Below, one piece after another: positions 31,501-43,300 of a stretch of 64,000 nt of DNA. The DNA comes from Pectinophora gossypiella. Lineage: Eukaryota; Arthropoda; Insecta; Lepidoptera; Gelechiidae. The notes under the pieces are model-generated. The model saw only the letters and a program-made list of their open reading frames with translations, ran no database searches and was not told where the DNA came from. The stretch is from contig NC_065421.1 of assembly GCF_024362695.1 (NCBI RefSeq), forward strand, positions 14,942,598-15,006,597, given 5' to 3'. How positions within the stretch are numbered: position 1 is the stretch's first letter; each line of letters begins with the position of its first letter. The position numbers and the translations under genes were made by a program.

Positions 31501-32774
31501 GCAGTCGGCCGCCGTTATTACAGTTAATGAACGTGGGTTAGGTATACTGTGGCGCTGTAATTAATGTATAAACGCTTCCATACCTCAGCAAACACTTGTT
31601 AATTACACGACTCTAAAAATTATAAAATTAAAACATTTGGCCAAGTTTTCTTTAATCGCCTTTCATTCGTTCTTACGAGTATACGACTCTATATCTTTTA
31701 GAACGGCAGTCTTTTTTATATAGGTAGGTACAATTAAGTGAAATTTCCAAATTAAGTAAGTATCGCAGGTTGTAAGTTATTAAACGAGGCCGTTAATGCA
31801 ACTGTAGTACAGTTAAGTACCTACCGGAGAGTGAAATCTTTTGAGTTGGCAAAGTTTGAAAGGTCCACTGAGGCTGCGGGCGAGGGCGGCGTGGGGGCGG
31901 CGGGGGGGGTGGCGGGGGCGGGGGCGGCGCGAGCGGCTTTGAAGTCCCGACCGCACCCTCCCCCCGCCGCACCCCGGCATATAATTAGCAACGTGCCGGG
32001 ATCACTCGCCGACGATTGATGACCGGAAAGGAAAAATAATAATCGACTGTCGAGCTGAGACTAATGAGGCTGATATAAAATACAATATTGAACGTTTGAA
32101 GACGTACGGCCCCGGCGCGCGTTCACGGTCCGCCGCGCGCTCCATGCCGGCGGAGTTGTTTGGGTAAGCCGCTGCGACAGTCGCGACCCGTCACATGTCC
32201 CGTCCCCCCACCCCCGGCCCCTACGCTCTACAAACACCAAGTCCTCAGCCAGTTCCTCTCGTATGTAAATACTCCCCGTCACAGGCCCCCAGCACGCGGC
32301 TCACGACTGGCGACGCTCCACGTGACGCCTCATATCTAATTCTCTCACCGGGACTTGTACGTTATCTTTCATCGCTCCAACAAAGCTGAATCCCTTCTTG
32401 AGTTACATTTGGGTTTCAATAGATTACATTCTTGTTTGACAACGGTAACCTTTTATGAAAAGCTGTCCAACTCCTTTATTTATCCGTTTCATTACTTACT
32501 TTGAAACGTTCCTAAATGCTCAAATGGTTTTTGGTCACGTAACTCAAGATCAAATGTGAGATAAAATATAAGTACGCTCGTCGAGTATACAATACACACA
32601 CTACAACCACACAACTTTATGCGGACTTTACTTTTCTAAGACTAAGAGAAAGAATGTTTGTGTCTCTCCGGTGCACAATAGGTTATTGATTTGAGCAAAG
32701 AAAGGTTTTTCCAAATGTCACTTTTCCTTGTTTCACTGTTGATACTTTGAAATTGATACATCACCTCATTAAAA

Positions 32775-32875
32775 CGCGCGATGGTTGGGTGGCCAGATCA
32801 TGATCTTCGTATTCTTAAGGTCGCAAGTTCAAATCCTACCGGACATTATCGCTGAATCATCTCTCACTTAATATT
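32775..32875 (+). repeat. tRNA-like SINE head fragment
   Basis: The stretch contains 'ggttgggtggcc' followed about 40 bases later by GGTCGCAAGTTCAAATCCTA, which resembles an RNA polymerase III B box. This is the spacing of a tRNA-derived SINE head. The body known from 13497-13805 is not present, so it is truncated or from another family. Confidence 0.45.
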
Positions 32876-35800
32876 CAGACGTGCGACCGACCGCGGGGCG
32901 GCACTTTGTTCGTGAGGGATGTCCATCTACTAACTATAAGTAACTTTATTATTGACAGTACCTATCTATCAGGATAAGAGAAGATGATGTGTATTTTAGA
33001 AACATGTAAAGCAAACAACATTTCATCATCAATAAAAACTGTAACTGTAAGGTAAACTGATTGTAGCGGCGTGCGCCCGCATCACGCCGCGACATACATT
33101 GTGCATCATAGCTGACGAGACGATACCTTACACTTACAGCATTACAAATGTTACTGCGTTACTATAAAACGCTTTACACTTATGCACTTTTTTTAATTGT
33201 CTTTATTCTCAACTGTACCTGCAGATAGAGCTTATTACTGTACTATGTTGTCGCTGCAATGATTGCACGCCGCTCAACGATTGGACGGGATCGATAGTTC
33301 GACGTCCTAAGGATTTGTCGTGTTCTTTTCGGTTGACTTACCACATCCAACGTTCCTCAAAGTTTTTTGTTAATTTTGAGGTAATTAGTGTTTTATATCG
33401 CTATATGTATAGCAGCTTATAAGCGTAATGGCAGCGTGAGTTGGGAGTCGCGTATGTGCGGTATGTATTGTGTGTGACGTCACGCTGTCCCCACACTCGT
33501 GCAGCTGGGGCTTGCCAACATTGCCAAGTCAGTAAATGAGTTTGGCATCGGCGCGCACGTGCTATCTTAATGAGGCTATCGTGTGCTGTCGCCGCGTAAT
33601 GGAAGAAATAACTTGACTACAATGCCATTTTGCGCTCTACGAGCAAATGAAACTAGGTGTTCTTGCGAGTTGCCGCCCGTGGCGTGCGTGTCCGTCACCA
33701 GAACGCTCCGCCCGGGCCTCGTCCGTCACCGCCACACGCCGACGTTGACGAACACAATATCCTCTTAAATTATACACGTTTGACTCTGCACCACTTTTAA
33801 ACATACAAATGACTACTCAAGGTAAAAGAAACCAGTTGTAAGTGATGCTGGTAGTTAAAAACAATCTCATTAGAAAATGACGTTATTAGCACAAAGTAGA
33901 CGGATGAGATTCCTTGGCTCCGACACAAACACTTAGCTGCATAGTTGAGTCACAGATCAGCGGCAGTATGCCGTGTATGAGGTCCCGCGCGGGCGGCGGC
34001 GGCGGCGGTGGAGCGGGTCGGGTCACGTCAGGTGACCTCGATCGTTTTTAGCCGCTAAAATGTCAACCCTATTACTCCGCTAATCTGGGCAGACCTCAAT
34101 TTAGGGCACATTCAAATATAGGACATTTGGGTCGTCTGTTACGAGCCGCCTGACACGAGCACACATCTCGCGCGCCCTCAATGCGAACGAGTTCAAGTCC
34201 TATCGTTCATCTTGATTAGATAACGTAGCAAAAACTTCAGCATCCACACCCAGCGGCTCATACGTTATGTCTCACTCGCCGGGCTGAACGTGTCGCAGTG
34301 TGATACTATCAGAGTGGGCTATACAGCGCACCTCCAGACACATTGTGTGCCCGCAGCGGACCAGGCTCAGGCAGAGCAATCACCATTAGCGCGTGTATCG
34401 CGCCATTCTGCCTAGAGCTGCTATTCCATGTCCGTGCCCCCCTGCGGCGCGGTGCGGCGGCGGGGCCGGGGGGGGGGGGGGAGCGCATCATTGACCTTTA
34501 TGAGTATTTTTACCAGGCGCAGAGCTGTCTGTGTGCGTCGCTTCGCTTCTCGCTCGCCGCTCGGCGCGGCGGTGGCGAGTGAGAGCGTGAGCTGTCAGCC
34601 GGGATCACTGTCGTTACCCTCACTATAATGCTGGAGGGTTAGCACACGATAAAGATGATACTTTGTAAAAGCTTTCGATAGAAAATAATCGTAGCGAACA
34701 TTCGTCTGAGGCAACGATTACGACAGGATCGCGGTGGGTGTCACCCGGAGATAATGAGTAATGACGGCGGCGTGGGTGTCGGGTGTCACTCACGCGGGAC
34801 ACGACCCGCCCGGACCGTGTGCCCGGGCTAGGCCGGGGCCAACACATAAATCACTGCCGTATTCAGACACATCTTTACAATAGTGATATTCACAGAACAC
34901 ATCCCAACAGTTTGTTTGTTATCTAAATAAATAGTATGTACTTAGTAACAAAAGGAGAAATTGCCTGTTAGTCTCATGTAAGTTCACCAAACCGCATAAC
35001 TAGAAAGATGATGTAACTATAAGGCATCCGTATAAAAAGTAGTCAAACGCCTCTAATAAGGGGTTTTCAAAAATTATACCCCTAAAGGGGTGTAAAAGCC
35101 TCTCTGCAAACGCAGTCGACGGCGAGTTCTTTAATAAACGGATGATGTATAGAATGATAAACCATTTGACGATAACGTCGGTCGTGAACGCTCGCCTCCA
35201 GATACGAACATTCTAATGTAACAAATAGTATGTATAAAGTTAAATTAACGGCAGTCGTAAATAATACGTAAAGCACAATAATGATAGCGCGGAGACCGGC
35301 TCGCGGTCCGACGGGGTGAGGCAGAGCGAGCACGCGGCACTTATCGATATATTTACCTGTGAAGTACAGGGTTTAAAACGACGACAGCGGCGCCATGTTG
35401 TTGCACTCAACAAAAGAATACAACCTCATAAAATGAAATTAAATAAACCCCACTATTAAATTTGTGCAAATCACGTTTTAGAATCCCTTAACTTTTATGA
35501 GAACGTTCGCTGCAATTAAATACAACATATTAAGAAATTATTGATGGTCATTTTACCTGAGCGATTAAATCTGAAATACGAGAATTTTTGCCGGCTTTAT
35601 TATTAGTCGTTTCTTTTATGATTAATATAAAGTGGTTTAGTTTAGTGCCGAGGACACTCGGTACAGTGATCCCCGCATGTATGTGCAATGTGCATGCAAC
35701 CTCCCGCGCCGGCCGCCGCCGCCGCCGCCGCCGTCTGTACGGCCGTAATGAACGGCCTCGACGGCGAGATTGATCGTCCGCATCGGTGTAGATACAGCAC

Positions 35801-36573
35801 ATAACATGACGTATCTAGGAATATCTATGTATTGACCTACAATACTATATACTATGGTAATAAAATATGTGTCATAAAGATGTGTGGTTGATAAGAAATT
35901 GTGTATCGGGAGTATTAAACCCACTTTGATTGGGAATTGATCGGCTCGTGGCGGAGCACGTCCGTCACTTCTGCCGATCCTGGAGTCGGCTGCGGAGGAC
36001 GAGCGAGGCCGCCGGCCGCCGGCCGCCGGGCGGAGCCGGGGGGCGGCCGGCCACCAGTAATCCCCCGGCGCGCGACATTCCTGCGCCTGCCGGCGCACTA
36101 ATACCAGCTTTATGACGCCATTCCGAGTTATAGGTTATTGACTCAGTGCCCCAGCCCGCTGCCATGCGCCAGCCTCCTTCGCCATAAGTACCCCACTGCG
36201 CCCACTAAGTAGTACGTTGTCATATTATATAGTACGATAGATAATACATGCTTATGTTCGTTCAGCCATGCGTGCGTGACAGACGATGATAAAATGCTTG
36301 CCCGTTATACCTATCGTACAACATTCTTTGAAGTCTAGCGAGAGTTGTTTGCTTTACAACAAGTTTATATGGAAAAAATGTTAAGACGTATACAAGATTC
36401 GGAGTCGGAGGAGGCCAAGGGTCCAGACCAGAATGTCTAATAATAGGAAGCCATGGATGTGTTTAATGGCGCAGAGTCGGAGCTTTGTTTGCCACCTGCG
36501 CTACAATGGCGCCGTAAAGTGTTACTGCCATTGTTGCCGAAATAATAACCGCCGTAACTGTTACAGCATGCGC

Positions 36574-36597
36574 GGGGGGTGGGGGGGTGGGGGGGTG
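36574..36597 (+). repeat. G-quadruplex-prone G-runs
   Basis: Three G-runs of six, seven and seven bases separated by single T's on the plus strand. Each long run can split to supply the four tracts needed for a quadruplex. Confidence 0.75.
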
Positions 36598-37724
36598 CGG
36601 GCGATGCTCACTGATAACACGCGGAGTGGAAGAGACGCAGCAGGTAACGCGGAGCTGAGATGCCGGTAATAAACACGGAATTGTTTCGTGTGCCCCTAGC
36701 TACCTCGTAAAATGATGTTACAACGTTTCATGAAGTTAGTCACATATAGTGCGGTGTGCCCAAGCGGGTGGTGCCGCTGGGGCCGCGCCACTACACGTGG
36801 CAGGTGAAATCCCACTTATCTTGTATCTCACGTTTTATTCAGCCATAAAGTAACTCTATGTTACGTCTGTAAATCACGTTCAAGTGTTTCTAACAAAAGT
36901 TTTGTAAAGTAGAAACAAGAAGCGGTGCGAGTGGGTGGAAGAATAAGCCAAGTCTGCATTATCTGCGGCTGCGTTTCAAAAGTGTCAAAGTGTCGGACGC
37001 TGCACGAGCGCGGTGATAAGCATCTCCCCGCCGCCGGCGCCGCCTTGCGGGCGTATATACTGTGTACTGGCAGCGTCGTGTGGAAAATGCAGTAAATCGC
37101 ATTGTTGGCAGCCGGCAACTAGCGCACCGCACTATCGACAGCCACGTCCAAATAAATGGGCTTGTTTACTCATCGTGGCGCTCAAGACTGCCCGCCATCT
37201 TAAAATCGTACCAATAGTAACATGTTATGACAGCCCAGTGCTGCGGAGGAGCCGCCGGGAGACGTGACAGCACGCGGCGCGCCCGGTGACCGGCGGCCGG
37301 TGACCGGCGGCCGGACACGTGCTGGACACGTCGCCTGTTTATATCACAACTTACCAAATCAGACTTAGCCGGTCTTCAAGGGAATATCCCCGCCACGCCT
37401 CGTCACGTTCACTGTGACAGTTGGTGGTCCAACTGTGTAACAAAATGTGTCTCCACTCAATACGCACCGTCTACTTAGTGCTACGCAAGAAGCCGTTATC
37501 AACATAATTAATGTATTGAACCTATTTACACAGTCAAGAATTTTCGCATAAATGCGTTGCTAATGGTCAAAAAGAGAGTACTTTATGTGCTACGATGGTG
37601 AGACCTGTCGCTATATGGAACACATATCTGAGCACATACAGTTAGGGTATATTATTCGTGACAATAAACATCAATTCGACAGGAGCAGGCACGACGTGTG
37701 ACGTGTCCGGCATACTGCTGCCTG

Positions 37725-37751
37725 CACACACACACACACACACACACACAC
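37725..37751. repeat. (CA)13 microsatellite
   Basis: A perfect dinucleotide run of 26-27 bases. Confidence 0.95.
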
Positions 37752-38463
37752 CACGCCGCTGCGACATTGTTGGCGGACACCTCCGGTAATAGAAAGTCTC
37801 TATCACCTGCACTTTTGGACGTCATTCCGGAAAATTCAATTTAAACACGTAGGTCAGGCCCCGCGGGGTGACGCGGCGCGGGAGGCGCGGGCGCGGGCGG
37901 TAATGAAGTATTGAAAGCATTCAATAGGCGCTGCGGGGTAATGGCGCCCAATCGGAGCACCTCCATCACCATATTTATGAGCGAGTGAGTGCCGCGCTCA
38001 TGCATGCGTATGCCGCCGCACCGCGCCGCTGTGGCCGCTAGAGCCGCGCGCGGCTGCTTGAATAATTCGAAGAATATCAATCGTATGGACGAACGCGGCC
38101 CGCGGCGAGGTCGCGCTCAAAACAAGTTAACATTCTGATATATTCCGCCACACATCCTCCGCAAACAAGCGCCGCGAACAAAACAACCACAGCACTATGC
38201 GACATCGCGATGACGTCGGTTCAAAAAGGAACTCCTTTGTTCCAGCAAAATGATCGCTATTAGCGAGCCGAGTGTAGCGACCTAGCATTATGGTTTATAC
38301 CGTGTATGTAGGAGAGGTGTGGGTTATGTTACGAATTATGAGTGTCGGTTGGAGGCGTATCGAATTACAGCGCAGTAATCCGCCAGCGAACGTGGCGTGG
38401 CGTGGCGACGTGTGGCGTGGCGTGGCGCCATGTCTGACGGAGCCGGTCATGATCTTAAGTAGT

Positions 38464-38509
38464 GCAGTATGCGGGACGCATACTGCCGGTGTCGTGCAGT
38501 ATGCGTCCC
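38464..38509. repeat. Three-arm alternating hairpin
   Basis: The arm GCAGTATGCG (38464-38473) pairs with CGCATACTGC (38477-38486) across three bases. The middle stretch GGGACGCATACTGC (38473-38486) also pairs perfectly with GCAGTATGCGTCCC (38496-38509) across nine bases. The middle segment can pair with only one partner at a time. Confidence 0.85.
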
Positions 38510-38712
38510 GGTTCAGTTCCCGGTGGGTACCGGCACCCACTGCACTGCAGATGGTCGCAGTGCTACGGGTGCTCTATAAAGTGCCAAGCTCTATGTCTTA
38601 TTGCAAGGTAGTACAGTAGACAGAAGTAGCAGGGCAAGTGTAGTGACGTGGCCGTCGGGCTGCTTACTACACACACATACTAATAATCGGAGAAATCATA
38701 CATAAGTACCCT

Positions 38713-38792
38713 ATATAATACGTCCCACTGTTGGGCACGGACGTGCCCTCAATCAACCGGAGGGATCTGGAGCTTACTTCACCATACAGAAA
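38713..38792 (-). repeat. Retroposon tail copy
   Basis: The reverse complement contains 'ccggttgattgagggcacgt' and 'cccaacagtgggacgt', matching the tail of the retroposon at 15990-16206. Confidence 0.6.
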
Positions 38793-40253
38793 AAAATCGT
38801 TTAAAAACTTGACTAACTTTAACGTAACTTGACCCGCACGAACAACTTGCAGTGTTTACTCTAAAGAGAAAACATAGTACCTCCTTTAGGTACTTTACCG
38901 AACAATGTAGAAGAAAAGTACTCGTTCGCGTGTCAAAGAAACTGAGAGATGACAGATAGTAACAATAGCACAAAGGAAGAGCAAATCGATATTACGGAGA
39001 ATGCGAAACGAGCGCAGTTCATGACAATGGGAGAGATAAGATACGCTGGAGCGGCGGAGAGATGCTGTGGAGGATACTAGGAGCGCGGGGGTTATCGCGG
39101 AGTGGCACAAACTTGACGAGCTGTGTGTCGCGCGCGACATAGTACGTGACGTAGAGTCGACAACAAGCGAGGCGCGCGGCTGCAGCCACCCACGACGAGC
39201 GAGTGTGTCGTGTTTGTACAGCGCGAGGCGTGGTTCCACGAATTCCACGGAATTCGGCACTTGACGAGCAAACAGTAACCTGAGCGAGCATCCTCGCAGG
39301 TGGAGGCGGCCGCGGCCGTCCAACTGTGAACGAGATAACATTTTATGATCTTTTCCTTTTATGATCTCATCACAAAGACCAACTTGTTTTATCTCCGGCT
39401 ATGAAAAAGTTTTCCTGTAAGAGTTCGGATGTATGTAAGATATGCAGTGTAGGTATGTAGTACGTAGAGCGAGCTCCGGGTCGAGCCAGCCCGCCCTGAC
39501 CACGGCGGCGTCGTGTTTTTGCGTCAGCAGCGGGTGGTCCGCCTCCGCCCCCGCGGCTCCCTCGCTCGTCCCGAGCTGAGTGCGGAGCCCTGCTCTGCTT
39601 GCTCGGGGTTCTCGGAACCAGCAGGGCTGGCCCCAGCCGCCGGAGACGACCAGCGCTACATACTCGCGCTGTGACATCCTGGTACCTACCGGTCCGTCCG
39701 TTCCATGAATTATTGATTCAACAATGTTAGAGTCGATAAATGAATGCGAGCATGTTCGATGGAAATCGTCCATCGGGTCACGTAATATCCGGTTAAACTT
39801 GTACTACATTGTAATATTATTTTCCTTTTAAGCTTTATTTATAGTTCATGTTCGTAATCTCGCTGTGGGAGGAGATCGCAGGAATAAATACGTCGAGCGT
39901 GCAGCGGTGGGGCGGGCCGTGCACTGCGGCCGATTGTTTTTGAGATTATGTATGTAATAGGGAATAAGAAACGGAGCTGATTGCGGCGGCGGGCTCTGTA
40001 AACACGCATTGTTCGCAGCGACCGCGCCGCGGCCCGCGACTGCAACACCACCACCTCGAGCCACGCGCTCACGCAGTACAGTCAGGTATAGTACAACATG
40101 GATGGCCAGTACACAATGTTAGCGTCGGTGACAACCGCCGCGTGGCGCAGCCGCCAGCCACACTGCGGCACGCTAGCGTCCTGACCCCACATCACACGGT
40201 GTTTGCTCAATGAATTCGGTTGTCGAACTGTTTGCTCAACACGATTTACTTTT

Positions 40254-40317
40254 AGATTTAATTTTACGACATAGGTACGTGTAGGTATACATACACGTAT
40301 GTCGTAAAATTAAATCT
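40254..40317. repeat. 64-base AT-rich hairpin
   Basis: The left arm starts AGATTTAATTTTACGACATA and the right arm ends with its exact complement TATGTCGTAAAATTAAATCT. The pairing continues six further bases (CGTGTA/TACACG) after a four-base bulge on the left side. The loop is about ten bases. There is no obvious target-site duplication. Confidence 0.9.
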
Positions 40318-43300
40318 TAAAATAAATATTTTAGATCTACTTTTTCAAAACTTGCTGGAATTTCTTTTACAGTTGAAATTCTAGTTTCGTAATCTCCGTT
40401 ATGATATACGTATTAGAGTATTCGACTACAAATATAAAGGGTCAGGTATTATAAGGTTACGTCGAGGAAGAGTACAGCCGCACCTTGACCCAGTTCCCGC
40501 GTGATGCCGCGGTGAGGAGTTGCGCGAGGTGCCGAGGTCGGTGCTTGAAGCCAGGCGAGGATGAAGTTATTTCAGTAATGGATCGCCTCCGTCCGCCGCC
40601 CGCACTCTCTCACTTCAGATATGAAGAGATAAACTCTTTATTGCACACAATGAATTGTAATACAAAAGGGTAAAAAAACGCGAGGGTACGGTACAAAGGC
40701 GGCTGAAGCGGCTTAGACAATAGGATATTGTATTCGTCGCGCAATGTGACGCGCGCGGCAGCCGTGGGCTCTGCTGAGATGAGTCTAGCTGATGAAGCCT
40801 GTTACATCCAGCCGTCTAGGCGCGGACCTGCTGGAACTGTGATGTCAAGTTAATTAGTATAATTAGTTTGAGGCCGACTCTTTAATTGCCTAGTATAACC
40901 ATCACTTATTCTTATTAATTAATCACTCAGAATCACACCGTAACCGGCGGCCTGCGTCGTACGATTACAACTTGTTTTACTTATAAATCGGAAACTAATC
41001 GATGTATCGACATAATTCTTTCACTAGTATTTTTTTTATTTTTGACAGAGAATATGGAGTGCTAATAATCAAAATTAGTTAACATTCTTCATTACTTATA
41101 CATTATGAATGACGGATTTAGACGCTCCCTCTTCAAAGAGAAACAAACTTTTTAGATAAGACTTTTTTATATTAGATACATTCTTGCGCTTTGTATTTCT
41201 TTCACAATAGGATGATTCATTTTACAGCTGCGAGAATAAAATAGAATGTATTCTCATGACGTCTTTTGCGCACTAATGTATTACCGCCTAAAAAAATCAA
41301 GATGTCAAATGAAAGAGATGTAATATATTCATATGGTGTTTGTTTGCTACTACCTACAGAATGCTGAAGTTTTATCTCGGCAATGTATTGAATAGTTAAT
41401 TAATATCAAGATCCTAGACCGAGCAATTACGGGATTACCAGCTGAGCCGGCTACCGTCATCGCGTCAGTTGTACAGTCGCAGGAGCGGCGCGGAGGCCCT
41501 CAGCCCTCTCGTGACGTCACAGCCGTAGTGCCGAGCGAGCCCGATGGGCCCCGACCTCCTCATACACGGAGGTACCTACGTTGCAGTGTCCGACGTTGTG
41601 TCACCGCACCACTTACCAACGCCGCATGCGTGTGCCCGATCATAACTGATATCCCGGCTATCGCCAACAACGGACAAACCTGTCTCTAAAAAAACAAGTT
41701 ACACTTAATTAGAAATTCAAACGTAACTAGTTAATTAACGGACGAACTTCCACGGTGTAAACCAAATGCATAATTAATACGTATCATTAAGAGTAAACTT
41801 ATGATACTCGACGCGGGAATATTTAATAATTAACTAGCTTCTTCGTAGGTACTTGCTTCACGCAGAGTCCATTTTCGTAGTTTTTTGACGATACTCGTTA
41901 ATGACAGTTAGTGCGAACCGCAATAAGTGTCATTAGGAAAACGAGTGGTCAGCACTCACTCGGCACCGGGCGGAGCCGTGCCGCGGGGGCCGCGGGCCGG
42001 GGGCCGGGGGTGGCTGCTCGCTGGACAGCTCCACCATCATTTAATACTTTTGTGAGTAAAATAAGCATACGCACGTTTATACGATATCGCAGTCTATCGG
42101 AAGAACAAATGGGTTTCCCATCATTTAAAATTTAATGCTACTATTCGCTGCACGGGGCGGGGCAAAATGACGATTAGTTATTAGAAGCATCGCGTTTTTG
42201 GGGAGTTTTTATAACAATTCAGGGGCAGATGTTTTGTATCAGAAAAAGATGAAAGAGCTCATAAATCGTGGTTTACAATTGTATCTATGTAATAAATTAC
42301 TTTATTACGTGCGCGTCTGTGCACCCAGTTGCAGCTTTTGTGCCGCGCACAATGCGCGCCGCCGGGGCGCACAGTCGCGGCACCGCTGCAGCCCGCACGC
42401 TCACCACGCATGCGGCGGCGCTCGCCTTCCTGACACCAATCATGCCACTCACACAGTCATTGCTTCCACATTTATTGCTTCCAGCTGTCCTTCTAAGCAC
42501 TTACGCTATGCGCGAGCAAATTACACTTGAGGCCGGATCTGAATATAATATTTATATGCCTCGTAATTATTTACAGGATGCGACATTGATTTTTGTCGGT
42601 GCTAATGCAGGCGATGAGTATTCTTGTCAGAACGACGCGACACGTTATTGCCGAGTAACTTCTGTACTGCCCCTGCGCGCGCGCGCCTCCGAATCCCCAC
42701 CGGCCTGCACTCCTTGTCGTGAAATCGGGTCATCGGAATGGATTTGAATTGCAATAAGAATAAAGATCGTCATTACCATAATGAGCGTCGCTACTTCACT
42801 CGCCGGCTTGCTCGCCGCTCTACAACATACTGCAATGTCCTATTGTCCTTACTGTTATCCCAATCCTTTTTACACTAAAATATATCGCATGAATGCATCA
42901 CTATGAACGAAATATAACAAAGAAAAGTGCTTAATAACTCTCCAAGAATGATATAGGAAATGAAATGAGTGGAAACAGTCGGTAACGAGCGGCGGCGGCG
43001 GCGGCGCTTTGCTTTAATTAAAGCTGGTGAAGAATCGCTTCCACTCGAAGTCCCCAATAGTCGCTATTGTGTAGCCACGGGGGCCGCGCGCCGCCGCCCG
43101 GCGCCCGCCGCAGGCACCTCGCCGACGTCGGGATACATTGCTGCTACTGCATAGTCTGTCGTATCTAACGTCACTACTAACCAGGCAACGGACAGGGAGG
43201 TGCTGCGGCTGTAGTGCGCCGGCTCGGCGGACAGTAGCGGGCCGTACGTGCCGAGAGGCCGCCCCGCCGCGGCCGCCAGCACCCGGGGCTCTTCACGGCC

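Larger units (their letters stand above)
26966..32774. other. Non-coding region with microsatellites and GC-rich patches
   Basis: No recognisable exon. Besides two dinucleotide microsatellites (separate entries), GC-rich patches lie at about 27235-27300, 28530-28560, 28840-28880, 29740-29760, 31870-31960 and 32110-32225. A retroposon-like tail with (TGATT)n sits at about 29118-29160. The frame at 30661-30888 (75 codons) has no homology that I recognise. Confidence 0.6.
32876..40253. other. Non-coding region with G-runs and GC-rich patches
   Basis: No gene recognised. GC-rich patches lie at about 33985-34030, 34435-34580, 35700-35745, 36000-36080, 37255-37330, 37860-37910 and 39300-39320. A 14-G run lies at 34468-34481. 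Two copies of a 14-bp unit (GACCGGCGGCCGGT) abut at about 37287-37314, and a (GTGGC)n-like stretch lies at 38393-38430. A minus-strand frame of 124 codons (39399-39773) lacks recognisable homology. Confidence 0.6.

Noticed and set aside
39399..39773. 124-codon minus-strand frame
   Set aside because: Composition changes along its length and there is no homology. It is probably a random open stretch.
42268..42747. 159-codon plus-strand open frame, the longest in the desert
   Set aside because: No recognisable family, motif or supporting splice signals. A frame of this length is expected by chance in 46 kb with GC-rich patches.
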